From Halichondria panicea (taxonomy: Eukaryota > Porifera > Demospongiae > Suberitida > Halichondriidae), in contig NC_087386.1 in the NCBI RefSeq assembly GCF_963675165.1, positions 1,228,931 through 1,292,930 of the forward strand: a stretch of 64,000 nucleotides of DNA. Direction: 5' to 3'. The notes beneath the pieces were generated by a model. The model saw only the letters and a list, made by a program, of their open reading frames with translations. It had not been told where the DNA came from and ran no database searches. A program made the position numbers and the translations under genes. The stretch's first letter is position 1, and every line of letters starts with the position of its first letter. Of the stretch, positions 14,401 to 23,940 are shown piece by piece.

Positions 14401-15244
14401 CCTCGATAATGGGAAAGCAAGGACTGGGGAAATAGACCGGCAAGGCGGACCCTCACCGTTTGAGTCGCTTCATTTGGGTGCAAGACCCGTGTCCCCATTC
14501 GACGATTTCAGCTCCTCTGTTGCTCAGGCCCTCATGACCAATTCTCAAACATTTGAAGACCCCTCAGCAGTCAACGCTCTAATAAACACAAGCCAAGATC
14601 TGTCGACAGTTATCGAAGAAGATGAAAACAATCTGATTCTTTCGAATGCATCGGCTCTGATTGAAACCCAGTCCCCTGAGTTACCACAACCTCTTATTCC
14701 CACTACCACAACAGCAGCCACTACACAAGATATTACAACAGAACTGATACGCAGTCAAGCAGAGACAAACCTACATGTACGAAAGGGCAGTGCTCCTGGA
14801 ATGAGTTCAGCCATTGCTAGCCCCTACGGCTATAATCGTGGATCCTCCAATTCTCCCAATTTCCAAATGCAGGCTTCTGGTATACAGGGCACACACACAC
14901 AGTACTCTAATCCATTCTACAACTATGGATACCAACACATGACCTACAGTAGCAAAGACTTGAAGAGACCCGCTGGACCAAGATCTCCGAAGTTTGCTCA
15001 AGATATTCCATTATCCATACCACAAGTACCACTGAACTATCAAAAGAAACGGCTACCACCGCCGCCCAAACCACAGCCTTACTCGAGAGCACAAGCAACA
15101 CAGTCGGGAGTGAACAAAGATGATCCTCTGTTGCAAAGATTGTCAAGTATTGGAGAATTTAACCCATTTGAGAATATACTGGGAAACATAGGAATGGAAG
15201 ATTATGTTAAAAGAAATACAAACAAAGAGACACCTCTAGTATGA
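2625..15244 (+). CDS. DENN domain protein, DENND1/connecdenn type, complete copy A
   Basis: Nineteen exons join in frame to 962 codons plus stop: 2625-2641, 4513-4668, 6337-6444, 6955-7132, 7244-7297, 7509-7570, 7677-7725, 8095-8144, 8460-8556, 8731-8916, 9432-9508, 9931-10085, 10332-10381, 10440-10487, 12651-12674, 12886-13032, 13313-13449, 13706-13830, 14076-15244. The start is a 17-nt exon encoding MTSRLR, which joins exon 2 to give an N-terminus like vertebrate DENND1 (MxSRxx...FVEL). The uDENN part has [19 protein letters not shown], the cDENN part [21 protein letters not shown], and the dDENN part [12 protein letters not shown]. The family acts as guanine nucleotide exchange factor for Rab35 on clathrin-coated and endosomal membranes. 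The last exon carries NPF and DF motifs ([26 protein letters not shown]), suited to EH-domain and AP-2 binding, and proline runs ([19 protein letters not shown]) suited to SH3 binding. Length is close to human DENND1A (about 1000 aa). Intron 14 holds antisense genes. Confidence 0.93.
2642..4512 (+). other. First intron of DENND1 copy A
   Basis: The intron lies between the 17-nt start exon and exon 2. It holds a CA repeat at about 3697-3760 and a second at about 4470-4500, just before the exon 2 acceptor. A stretch near 3840-4360 has no recognised feature. Short open frames here show no family resemblance and are not annotated. Confidence 0.6.
5461..5747. mobile_element. MITE of the TACCGTATAGCG family, intron 2 of DENND1 copy A
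   Basis: The left end reads taccgcatagcgggtatat and the right end is its imperfect reverse complement (atatacccggcggctatc, then tggta). Both ends continue inward with similar sequence (ctagggtataaat / tttataccctag). About 287 bp with no coding capacity. The same ends occur at 54992-55326, and related elements at 30776, 40200 and 48090. The transposase family is not known. Confidence 0.65.
5880..6805. repeat. Duplicated ~180-bp block inside intron 2 and at the exon 3 intron 3 side of DENND1 copy A
   Basis: About 5880-6055 and 6640-6805 are diverged copies of one block: tcatatgac/tgatacac..., gccaaacattg, ccactgctcagttt, gagcatctgg, then catacacag and a gatggctg stretch. They flank exon 3. The breakpoint of the large A-to-B tandem duplication (about 17050) falls inside the first block, so it may have promoted the rearrangement. 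Confidence 0.6.
7398..7480. repeat. GT/GCGT microsatellite, DENND1 intron 5 (copy A)
   Basis: The tract runs in two blocks of GT and GCGT units separated by gcctcattg. The equivalent tract in copy B (about 18530-18580) is much shorter, so this is one of the fastest-changing differences between the two copies. Confidence 0.8.
8396..8459. repeat. CA microsatellite forming the acceptor of DENND1 exon 9
   Basis: A run of about 30 CA units ends directly in cacacacag followed by exon 9 (GGAGCACATC...). There is no conventional pyrimidine tract. Copy B has a shorter tract at 19489-19538 in the same place. Confidence 0.85.
9705..9800. repeat. Minisatellite, unit about 17 bp (ctagtatagagggtgg), copy A
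   Basis: About five units of tagtatagagggtggc and variants stand in DENND1 intron 11, directly after a dispersed repeat end (ggcctgggatcgaggcta). Copy B carries about thirteen units at 20785-20995, so the array changed length after the duplication. Confidence 0.85.
10490..10822 (-). CDS. Antisense Lys-rich small protein in DENND1 intron 14, copy A
   Basis: A 110-codon open frame on the minus strand starts [19 protein letters not shown] and is very rich in Lys, Glu and Ser in its middle ([24 protein letters not shown]). It ends in a less charged tail ([17 protein letters not shown]). It lies just inside intron 14 on the opposite strand. Copy D (48796-49202) has a clear relative of the charged part, which supports real coding. 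The fold is unknown; the composition suggests a disordered, possibly nuclear or nucleic-acid-associated protein. The start is uncertain because a short exon such as 10842-10940 might be spliced upstream. Confidence 0.5.
   Translation of the reverse strand: MCLLIMKEEPKSKQEKPKKATAKVPKVRKGGKKKDSDEKKDKPLPRKRKRESQPKKELSGDKEAQESEKSEPQQKHQCIVTIHDTSEFNKPTVQIIPPKYEHKLEVREII
10842..10940 (-). CDS. Short antisense ORF, SEALRE peptide, copy A
   Basis: A 32-codon minus-strand frame starts at 10940 ([15 protein letters not shown]) and ends VPGMS. Its opening matches the SEAIRE/SESIRE segment of small genes at the same place in copies B (21679-22015), C (31487-31714) and D (49555-49638). It may be a separate mini-gene or a first exon of the Lys-rich frame 20 bp downstream. 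The conserved motif in four diverged copies is the only evidence for coding. Confidence 0.4.
   Translation of the reverse strand: MCSRSEALREAMRRKIADPDSAPTITSVPGMS
11573..11623 (+). pseudogene. Degenerate extra copy of DENND1 exon 14 inside intron 14 (copy A)
   Basis: The stretch ggccgccactaaatgaaagt and the following ggacgcaaaatgac match exon 14 (encoding [16 protein letters not shown]) but with changes that add a stop and spoil the acceptor. A matching stretch lies at about 50232-50275 in copy D. It marks an internal duplication of the exon 14 plus intron 14 region and is probably not spliced. Confidence 0.6.
11706..12446 (-). CDS. Antisense His/Pro/Gly- and Gln-repeat protein in DENND1 intron 14, copy A, without RING
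   Basis: A 246-codon minus-strand frame begins [19 protein letters not shown], runs through His/Pro/Gly repeats ([10 protein letters not shown]) and then Gln-rich tandem repeats ([29 protein letters not shown]). It ends at a stop inside the repeat region (TATTQ). The RING and TRAF-type finger present in B, C and D are missing, and no remnant was found downstream. It is therefore a C-terminally truncated family member or a pseudogene. A TATA-like box lies about 80 bp upstream of the ATG. Confidence 0.6.
   Translation of the reverse strand: MDDHPRGGKGHHNRHHHRGPHHPHSPSGHPHNPHGPPGHPHNPRGHPHNPHLQQPTNPNHSTKAATQGLRQNRRNPSQPTKDATQVLEAATHVLEAATQVLRQNQPQPRKSQPTKGATQVLRQNQPQQRNPSQPTKAATQVLRQNQPQKRNPSQPTKAATQVLRQNQPQPRKRQPIEVTTTQVLHVQPQPRKRQPIEVTTTQVVHVRQNQPQPRKHQPIEVTTTQVLHVRQPQSRKSQPTKTATTQ
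12522..12534 (-). promoter_or_regulatory. TATA box for the antisense repeat/RING gene, copy A
   Basis: On the minus strand the sequence reads ggctataaatagc, close to the TATA consensus, 76-88 bp before the ATG at 12446. Copy B has ggctataaataac at the same distance (23941-23953). Copies C and D have lost it (ggctatgaatgg). This supports an independent antisense promoter inside the DENND1 intron. Confidence 0.5.
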
Positions 15245-16604
15245 TAGGACATGCAGCTTTAGTGAGTGGAGTGATTTGCATTTTCAACCTTTTTATTGCT
15301 CGTGTATTCGTCGTGTGGTGCATAGTTTGTGTTTTCCTTCAATGATGTTATTATTAGGCCTGTTAAGATGCAAACGTGTTTCTGATCAACTGCCCGCCTA
15401 TATATATTAGGCCCCATGACATGTTTCTTAACCCAGCTACCACATTAATTGGTGTGTGCATGTTCTACTGCATTCTAATTTTCTACAACCCGCGTCTTTA
15501 CCTCAAGGACGCAACTGTCATGGATATTAGGCTTGGGCAAATTATGCTAGACTCTATAGATCTATAGTATACATGTATAATTTTTGGGGTTGAGCATAAC
15601 ATAATTTGACCCTCAGAGCCTGGTAGACCTAATTTCACTAATCTTGGTTCTCTATCTTAGCTATAGATATCTATTTACTGTACTGTGTCTGTAAACACTA
15701 GCCACTAATATACTAGGCGCAGGCTTGGAGGAGTATATTCTCTTTTGCAAAACTCAGCACTAGAGGATTATATTTCACTTTCTGTAATGCTCAATACATA
15801 AATAAATTGTCATTTTAGAATGTCTTTAAACAATGAGGAATAATAGGCTGGCTTTTTGACAATAGTCAAGAATAATAATAGGTAAATAGCATAATTTGTG
15901 AAGGCCTATTAAATCATGGAATGTGACGACACCATGGTGTCATGTTGTATTTATAGCAGAGGAGGTACGACACGTAGGAGCAATATTAGGGTATTATATA
16001 ACAATCATGCATGTGCGGTGATTATTGTGAGTCAGCAAAATTATGTGAACATTATAGTATTATCCCCTCTATAATTATAATAATGATTTTGAGCATGATT
16101 GATCATTGAAGTCATAAATAATATTTTCTCAGTAGTATAATTATAATATTATAGATCTAGTATAATTATAGTAACAAAAGATTATCTCATATAGTAATAA
16201 CTGAAGATTCAACACTTTAAATTATATAATTATATTGTGTTGATATAGAATCGATGTAAAGGAGGTAATTAAAGAAAACACGTTCAGCCAGACAGCAGCA
16301 GAGGACCGTTGCATATTTGCACAAAACTGACCAGCATAATGATCATGATCTAACCTATTATGCTGGCATAATTTGGCAGGGCCTAGCTGGTACTATACAT
16401 GCACTGGTAGGTACTGATATATATGTACAATAATTTTTTGTTAAAGGAAGCTAGGTATAATTATGCATCATGCACTCATTAAGCCACTTGGTATAACATA
16501 ATACTGCAATGAAGCTAAAATTATTGCAGAGATATAGTACTTCAACTCGGTCTCTTGAAAATTCACATGACATTTTACAACTAAAAATGTTCGAGTGCAA
16601 CTGG
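15245..16604. other. 3' flank of DENND1 copy A and spacer to the NPL gene
   Basis: The stretch holds the probable 3' UTR of DENND1 (candidate AATAAA near 15800) and AT-rich spacer with short inverted repeats. No other gene is seen. It is repeated almost unchanged at 26658-27997 and in more diverged form at 34530-35505 and 56321-57140. Confidence 0.6.
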
Positions 16605-16997
16605 TTAGTCAAAATAACCTACAATTTGTACAGCTAGTGGAGTCTTTGAGAGTTTGGTTCCAAATATGACAACCGCTCCGTGATTATTGTATGGCATAGG
16701 AGCGGTCTTCACATAAAAGTTGACAGGTCGAGAAGGGTCCAACTTGATATTGATATTGCACTGCAAAATAGGATTTACTTGATTATTACCAATTCCAGCA
16801 AGTACTCCAATTAAATGGTCTGTTCCATTCTCAACAACATGTACCTCAACGAGACAGTCAAAATAACGATTGGAACCCAAACTGTCCAAGCAGAGCATTG
16901 CACTTGACAAATGTATCTGTCTAGGGAATGTCACAGTGCACGGTTGATCTTTTATCAGTCGAATATCTATATAATGGTGCCAGGTAAAAAGAAACAT
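16605..16997 (-). CDS. Nucleoplasmin-like (NPL) domain protein, copy A
   Basis: A single-exon 130-aa frame begins MFLFTWHHYIDIRLIKDQ and ends AVQIVGYFD. The order of motifs resembles the nucleoplasmin-like beta-barrel found in nucleoplasmins and at the N-terminus of insect and fungal FKBPs: an aromatic start, then IHLSSAMLCLD, a run of short beta-type strands, and a final hydrophobic V-x-I-x-GY-x-D. The acidic tract usual in nucleoplasmins is absent, and there is no signal peptide. The family binds histones as a pentamer. This assignment is from pattern only. Copies stand at 27998-28390 (intact), 43902-44284 (inverted, broken) and 57141-57520 (broken). The gene faces the 3' end of DENND1 convergently. 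Confidence 0.5.
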   Translation of the reverse strand: MFLFTWHHYIDIRLIKDQPCTVTFPRQIHLSSAMLCLDSLGSNRYFDCLVEVHVVENGTDHLIGVLAGIGNNQVNPILQCNINIKLDPSRPVNFYVKTAPMPYNNHGAVVIFGTKLSKTPLAVQIVGYFD

Positions 16998-19481
16998 GAT
17001 AATATTATTTATAATTAGATTAGCTACGTATAATTATTGTAAGCTGATTACATTGTACATTGTATATCACTGCTCAGTTTGTGAGCATCTGGCTATTACT
17101 TTGGCTATATCATCCTACCCCAGCCACTACTAATTCATACACAGCATAAGATGGCTGATATGGTCGTGCTGTTGGAGTGACACCACCGGGCATTGTGTGG
17201 ATGATAAAGCAGTCAACTGCAGTGACCTTGTTTGTAAATAAGAGCATCTAGATTAGGAGGTTCAAGTTACAACGTAATGGACCAATAATTGTTTGCTTTG
17301 GTATACAGTAGTATCACTTGAAAAGAACTACAAATTCACTAATTACATTTTATACATAATAATATTATGTGTAATACATACCTCGTGAATTTTGCCAATA
17401 CATTGTGTCTGTTCCTATTACTGTCAGTATGCTATGAATTTGTTCAGTAACAACTTTCCCCCTCCCATAGTGAGACGGAGGAGCACTTCACGTTTGTCCT
17501 GACTGATCTTGAGGGTCGCTATCGGTTTGGATTCTGTCGATATCCTCCCAATAGAGAGATGTGTATCTGCATCATCAGGTGAGACAGACAGGATGGCTGA
17601 CTGTAGCCTCACAGGGACTGTCAGGGGAGGCCCTAGCCAGAGTGTCATTTCCTTCAGACTAAAGTCAGTTAGTCGGCTTCTATTGCTAATACTGCATGGT
17701 GTATTTCAGTTCTACCATACACTCCTGGTTCTATCTATAATTTTAGTGAACATGTGAACATTATCTTTGCATGTTGTTAGGAAGTATGGGTCATATGACA
17801 CTGAGTGCTGCCAAACATTGAGTACCACTGCTCAGTTTCGTGATCATCTGGTTATTTACTGGCTATATGATCATACCCCAGTCACTCTGTAGTCCATACA
17901 CAGCGTATGATGGCTGGTATGGACATTGTGCTGAGGTGACAGTTATAATTATCCCATGGCATGCTTATCTCATACCTCGATAATTTACCCAGGTGCTGTA
18001 TACGTGTGCTACTTAAACATACACCTCACCCACCCACCCACTCCACCTCACACACACCCACTCCACCACCCACACATCACACACACAGTGACTTTCCCTG
18101 GTACAAGGTGTTCTATCGCTCCCTGGACAAGATCTCTGACCTTCGACTGGACCATCAAGATGAGCTGGTAGAGCCGTTCCTAGCTGGACTACGGAAACAC
18201 CCCCTCCCCTCCCTGGGCATGGACACTGTACTCAGTGTGGTGCCTGAGGGCATAGAGACTGGTCAGGTACAGCACTTGTACTGTGTGTACGTGATTAATC
18301 TTCTTGTTTAGTCCTGGTTAAATAATTATTTGTACTTTCATAGTTAATTTATGATTCTATTTATCATTCTGTTTCAGGTGTACACATTTCCTCTGCCCAA
18401 TCCCAAGAAGTTACCAGAGATCCCCACTGACGTGAGTCATAGCCTCCAGTCATGATGTTCATTGACTGTAGCATCATTCTATACATCATTGTGCATTGTA
18501 CATGACGTTATGTGTGGTGTGGCCTCATTGTGTGTGTGTGTGTGTGTGGTGTGGCCTCATTGTGTGTGTGTTTGTGTGTGGCATTGACTGATTGCTGCCC
18601 CCCTCTCAGGATAACTTCACTCAGTTCTACTCCAACCTTCACTACAATGTCATCCTGCACCTGTTCTCAAAGTGAGGCCCCTAGCTCTCATTCACACAGC
18701 TGTGTTTTAACGGATAAATTTGTTTGTGATTTTCTAAAATAAAAATCACAAAATTGTTTCTTTCTTCTTTCTCTTAGCCTGATATTTGAACGAAGAATCA
18801 TCATCACCTCCAGTAGTCTAAGCCTGGTGAGTGTACAAATACCCGTGGTAATTATGATTAAGCCCCTCCAGCAATCATTACAGTAACCATGGTTTTCTGG
18901 CTTTGTTTTGTGTTATGCTCTGGTAGCTATGACCAACCTATGTGGCTTTTGTAAGATCTTACCAAGGCCTTTATTATTATATGATTAAGCCCCTCCAGCA
19001 AGCAATGTTTGAGTATGGCCAAAGACATTATACAGTGACCATGGTTTTCTGACTTTGTTTTGTGTTATGCTATGACCAACCGACAATCACCATTTGGTTA
19101 TGTGGCTCTTGTATGATCTTACTAAGGCCTTCTAGTAGTCCCGTATATAGTGTTACAATCATAATTATGCTCTTACTATTGTTACAGCTATCTGCCACTG
19201 TACACGGAGTGGTGTCCCTCATATATCCACTGCGTTGGTGAGTCTAGCACAGTGTAGTTATGTTGCTTGCTGATACCGTGACAACTGTACACACTAATTA
19301 AGTGTGCACTTGTAGTTTGTGTCTGTACTAAGTGTACGTTGTTTTAAATTGTGAGTCTAAACTTACAGTGTTTATTATGGGTACTATAGACATACCTCAG
19401 GACTGTACCGCATTGTCTTCGTTTCATAAGTCAAATAGCAACACTAGCCAGTGCTTGGAATGTACATCGTGATAGTGTACT

Positions 19482-19488
<7 letters not shown>

Positions 19489-19538
<50 letters not shown>
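19489..19538. repeat. CA microsatellite forming the acceptor of DENND1 exon 9, copy B
   Basis: About 24 CA units run directly into the exon 9 acceptor, as in copy A at 8396-8459 but shorter. Confidence 0.85.
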
Positions 19539-19539
<1 letters not shown>

Positions 19540-20784
19540 GAGCACATCTTCATCCCGATCACCCCTCCTCACCTACTGGACTACTGTGCTGCCCCCATGC
19601 CCTTCCTCATGGGAATACACTCTTCATACATGGACGTGAGTGAACATCTGTTATTCCTCTGATGACCCTTTACCAGATCTTTTAGCTTTTTTGTACAATT
19701 TGATTTTTGTGTGTGTCTGATGTTTCAGGAGGTTGCACTCGATCACTCTCTTTACCATTCTAATGTCATAACCAATTTCTTCACCATTTTAATCGGTCCA
19801 CAGCTGGTTCGGCGGATGCCCATTGATGACGTAGTTCTGTTAGATGTTGACGAGAGTACAATGGAGTCTCCTCATGTGGAGGACCTGGAAGCCCTACCCT
19901 CGGAGGTGGTGTCTGAGCTCAAGCATGTCCTCAAGAAACAAGCCTCAGCGTATGGGGACACTGTGGCGAGGTCCTTCCTTAGGGCACAGGTATGTAACTG
20001 TACACCCATGGCTGTGCTTATGTAGTCTTAAAGTTAAAGCCACACCCTCAAAAACATTCTCAGTATATAGTATTTGAACAGTTGAATTACCAATTGCAAA
20101 TGGCTCTTATTTCCACTTGTTCCATTTCATTGCGTATAGTGGGGAGGTACGGAGGTACATGTATGTATTTGGGTCTGTGGTGCAGTACAGTAAAGTTATA
20201 TATTTCATGTACACACTGTATGTTAGTGTGTGGACAGTGCAGCAAGGCTTGGTGTAGTCTGTATTGTGATTTGATTCTAGCCTTATTCGAGCGCATAAAT
20301 GAGAGTTTTATTCTCTTGTATGCGTTCTTGCCTTATACTGTATAATAAGTGCTAAAAAGCTACAAGAGTAGTCAGTGCCAATCCTACTGGGTTTAACAAT
20401 ACTCACTCTCCCCTTACATGTAGTGTGTGTACACTGGAGCAAAGCTTGATCCTAGTTATGGTTGATACACAATGCATTGATTGATCCACCATCACTTGCC
20501 CAGGTGTCCATGATTGGAGGATACAGGAGTGCCCTCAAGCTGAGACCAGGGGAGAAAGATGTTCACTTTGATGAGGAACAGTGAGTTATACTGTGCTATT
20601 GTAGGAAATTCAATCCTAATTATCAAAAACCTACACGTATACAAGTACTTACTGAAAGCGTATTATTGCTATGGATGTTTTATAACTGGCTGCATTATAG
20701 AGGGCACGGCATACTAGCACAAATTGAAACACACGTATGCATAGAGGTAGTCTCCTTCACAAGGCCTCAGAAAGGCCTGGGATC

Positions 20785-20995
20785 GAGGCTAGTATAGAGG
20801 GTGGCTAGCATAGAGGGTGGCTAGTATAGAGGGTGGCTGATATAGAGGGTGGCTAGCATAGAGGGTGGCTAGTATAGAGGGTGGCTGATATAGAGGGTGG
20901 CTAGCATAGAGGGTGGCTAGCATAGAGGGTGGCTAATATAGAGGGTGGCTGATATAGAGGGTGGCTAGTATAGAGGGTGGCTAGTATATTATTAG
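20785..20995. repeat. Minisatellite, unit about 17 bp (ctagtatagagggtgg), copy B
   Basis: About thirteen units alternate between tagtatagagggtggc, tagcatagagggtggc and gatatagagggtggc types in DENND1 intron 11. It is the expanded counterpart of 9705-9800. Confidence 0.88.
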
Positions 20996-21678
20996 TGACC
21001 ACACTAGATAAGCTTAACTTCTTCAGTATGCCCCTATCATCCCTCACACTTGACATTATTTAGCATAAGCACAAATACATTTACAATAGTTATTTTAGTC
21101 CCTCCTTCCCTCTGCTCAGGTTCCTACAGTCTCGTCCCAACTCTGAGGAGTTTCTGGAGAAGCTGCTCCATTTCCAACACTTCCGCCAGTTCAAAGTAAG
21201 TGATGGTGGTGGGGACAAATCAAATAAATGCAGTCAATACAACTTGTCATGTCTGCTCATGTACGTACGTAATTACATGTACAGACATGCAGCATACTGT
21301 AAACTGATATGTCAACTAGTTTTGCCCCAGAAACCGTATTCTTAGATTTTGTGCAAACGTTCTATGTACACGAATGATGTCCATGTACATATGCACATAC
21401 AGTGTACGTACTTGATACAATGTACAATGTAGTAATACTGACTTCTTTTTTGTAGGCACTGATAAGTACAAGGTGAATTTTGAAAAGTTCATCAGCTCAA
21501 CAGTGGTAAGTTACTTGCAATAAAAATATAGTATTCTTTTTATTTGTTTCTCACTATCTACAGAAACTCGGCGGCCAAATAAAAGAAAGTGGACGCAAAA
21601 TGAGAAAAAAGGTTGTTACTACAAAAACTACTAAATTCTAAGTATCGATAGTTACTTGTTCATGGGTACTACTGAGCA

Positions 21679-22015
21679 TCACTGTTTCCTATCTGGGCCC
21701 CTCTCAGCATTGAGCTGTCTGTTCCTTAGCTCTGCATTTGATACGGCTGGTGAATTTGGTATTGGTTTCGTATATTGGCGTGGAGCTTTTGGGTTAGCTT
21801 TGGCTTGTCGTTTTAGCTCCCTTATAGCCTCGGATGATGAGTAATATTGTTTGGGAAAATAAACTGTTTTGGACAAACAAGATTACATCGTGAATCAATA
21901 AGTCAATCATTCTTATATACATACCTTTTTTGTGTAAACGTGGTCGAAGGCCTGGTCGAAGGCCGTATGGACCTGGCTTTTTAAGCTTGTATGGACCTGG
22001 CTTTCCTGAGCTCAT
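21679..22015 (-). CDS. Two-exon antisense small basic protein in DENND1 intron 14, copy B
   Basis: On the minus strand, exon 1 (22015 down to 21925) encodes MSSGKPGPYKLKKPGPYGLR and further to LHKK, and ends at a good donor (gtatgt). Exon 2 (21863 down to 21679, after an acceptor ending in cag) continues in frame through VYFPKQYYSSSEAIRELKRQ and AKANPKAP to a stop after DRKQ. The total is 91 aa. The SEAIRE...AKANPxAP segment and the DRKQ end are shared with the single-exon gene in copy C (31487-31714). The protein is basic and Pro-rich, without a recognised domain. The nested, antisense position is the same in all four DENND1 copies. Confidence 0.6.
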
Positions 22016-22236
22016 AGTTACGACTTCTTTTATTTGCAAAAGTTGATATGAGATTTTTTTGTCTGCCTTTTATAGTTACGAGTACATGTTTCTTGGAAGC
22101 TATAAAAGTTCATGAATATTAAAGCCAACACTTCTAGTGAATAAGTGAATATGTACATATATAATTATACATACATAATAGACGGAATTTGTTGTACAGT
22201 AAATACTCTAAAATTCCAAGTAAACTAATGAATACT

Positions 22237-23865
22237 CTAGTTGTGTACTTGTTCTGTATGATTCTTTAATTCTCGGAGCTCTCCGATCCATTCGCAACCA
22301 TCAGCTCTCTTGGTACAGTACACTTTGAATCCGTACAGCGGCTTTTCTAGCCCTTTGTTGGGGAAGGTTTGAAACTCTCTCTCGTTGCAAGTTGGACACT
22401 GTTTATTGTCTCTTTTGACTCTTCCTATACAGCCACTACAGAAACTGTATCCACAGCACGTAGCTTGTTGAGGCTCTCGTACGACAAATAAACACACGGG
22501 GCATTCCCATTGGGGGAAAGAGTCTGGAGGTTCCTCGACAAAATCACACTCGAAACCTCCCATTTGGTCTGATTGTGGCCTCACTTCTGGGGGTTGCGCT
22601 CTAGGCTGCAGTTGTCTTGGTATGTCTTGTGGTAGTCTGTGTTGAAGTATTAGTTGTTGCATAGCTTCAGTTGATTGACTCGGATTAGGGAGTTCCTCGA
22701 AAAAATCACGCTCGAAACCTCCCATTTGGTCTGGTTGTGGCCTCACTTCTGGGGGTTGTGCTTCAGGCTGCAGTTGTCTTGGTATGTCTTGTGGTGGCCA
22801 GTGTTGAAGTATTAGTTGTTGCATACCTTCAGTTGATTGACTCGGATTTCTTGGTTGTGGTCGGTTTTGATGTAGTACTTGCGTCGCAGCTTCAGTTGGC
22901 TGGCTCAGACTTCTTGGTTGTGGTTGGTTTTGACGTACATGTAGTACTTGTGTTGTCGCAGCTTTAGTTGGTTGGCTCTTTCTTGGTTTTGGTTGGTTTT
23001 GACGTACATGTACTACTTGTGTTGTCGCAGCTTTAGTTGGCTGGCTCTTTTTTGGTTGTGGTTGGTTTTGACGCACATGTAGTACTTGTGTTGTCGTAAC
23101 TTCAATTGGCTGGTGTTTTCTTGGTTGTGGTTGGTTTTGACGTACATGTACTACTTGTGTTGTCGTGACTTCAATTGGCTGGCGTTTTTTTGGTTGTGGT
23201 TGTACATGTAGTACTTGTGTTGTCGTAACTTCAATTGGCTGGTGTTTTCTTGGTTGTGGTTGGTTTTGACGTAGTACTTGTGTCGCAGCTTTAGTTGGCT
23301 GGCTCGGATTTCTTTGTTGTGGTTGGTTTTGACGTAGTACTTGTGTCACAGCTTTAGTTGGCTGGCTCGGATTTCTTTGTTGTGGTTGGTTTTGACGTAG
23401 TACTTGTGTCGCAGCTTTAGTTGGCTGGCTCGGATTTCTTTGTTGTGGTTGGTTTTGACGTAGTACTTGTGTCACAGCTTTAGTTGGCTGGCTCGGATTT
23501 CTTTGTTGTGGTTGGTTTTGACGTAGTACTTGTGTCGCAGCTTTAGTTGGCTGGCTCTTTCTTGGTTGTGGCTGGTTTTGACGTAGTACTTGTGTCGCAG
23601 CTTCTAGTACATGTGTCGCAGCTTCTAGTACTTGTGTCGCATCTTTAGTTGGCTGGCTCGGATTTCGTCGGTTTTGACGTAGTCCTTGTGTTGCAGCTTT
23701 AGTTGAGTGATTCGGGTTTGTTGGTTGTTGTAGATGGGGATTGTGTGGGTGTCCAGGAGGTCCGTGAGGGTTGTGTGGGTGTCCGGAAGGACTGTGAGGG
23801 TGGTGTGGACCGCGGTGGTGATGTCTGTTATGGTGACCTTTACCGCCTCTTGGATGATCATCCAT
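22237..23865 (-). CDS. Antisense RING/TRAF-like protein with His/Pro/Gly and Gln-rich repeats, copy B
   Basis: One uninterrupted 542-codon frame. Residues 1-50 are His/Pro/Gly-rich ([29 protein letters not shown]). About residues 60-360 are Gln-rich tandem repeats of 21-23 aa ([40 protein letters not shown]). Two copies of a longer unit follow (SQSTE.MQQLILQH...QPPEVRPQ). The C-terminus has a RING-like segment, CPVC...CCGYSFCSGC...CPTC, and the opening of a TRAF-type zinc finger (VYCTKRADGCEWIGELRELKNH). The usual RING His (CGHxFC) is Tyr here. RING proteins are usually ubiquitin ligases, but E3 activity is unproven given the lost ligand. It lies wholly within DENND1 intron 14, with its own TATA-like box upstream. 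Confidence 0.75.
   Translation of the reverse strand: MDDHPRGGKGHHNRHHHRGPHHPHSPSGHPHNPHGPPGHPHNPHLQQPTNPNHSTKAATQGLRQNRRNPSQPTKDATQVLEAATHVLEAATQVLRQNQPQPRKSQPTKAATQVLRQNQPQQRNPSQPTKAVTQVLRQNQPQQRNPSQPTKAATQVLRQNQPQQRNPSQPTKAVTQVLRQNQPQQRNPSQPTKAATQVLRQNQPQPRKHQPIEVTTTQVLHVQPQPKKRQPIEVTTTQVVHVRQNQPQPRKHQPIEVTTTQVLHVRQNQPQPKKSQPTKAATTQVVHVRQNQPKPRKSQPTKAATTQVLHVRQNQPQPRSLSQPTEAATQVLHQNRPQPRNPSQSTEGMQQLILQHWPPQDIPRQLQPEAQPPEVRPQPDQMGGFERDFFEELPNPSQSTEAMQQLILQHRLPQDIPRQLQPRAQPPEVRPQSDQMGGFECDFVEEPPDSFPQWECPVCLFVVREPQQATCCGYSFCSGCIGRVKRDNKQCPTCNEREFQTFPNKGLEKPLYGFKVYCTKRADGCEWIGELRELKNHTEQVHN
22855..23560. repeat. Coding minisatellite, 63-69 bp units, inside the copy B RING gene
   Basis: Ten or so units keep the reading frame (63 or 69 bp). 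Neighbouring units are almost identical at DNA level, for example the alternating gtcgcagctttagttggctg and gtcacagctttagttggctg blocks at 23270-23540. Copy A has fewer units at 11750-12110. Unit number therefore changes fast, by replication slippage or unequal exchange. Confidence 0.85.
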
Positions 23866-23940
23866 GACTTTGTAGCAGCTTCACAAGTGGGTTCTTTCTT
23901 GTCTTGTAGCTTTCTTTGTTTATTTTTGTCATGTGATGTA

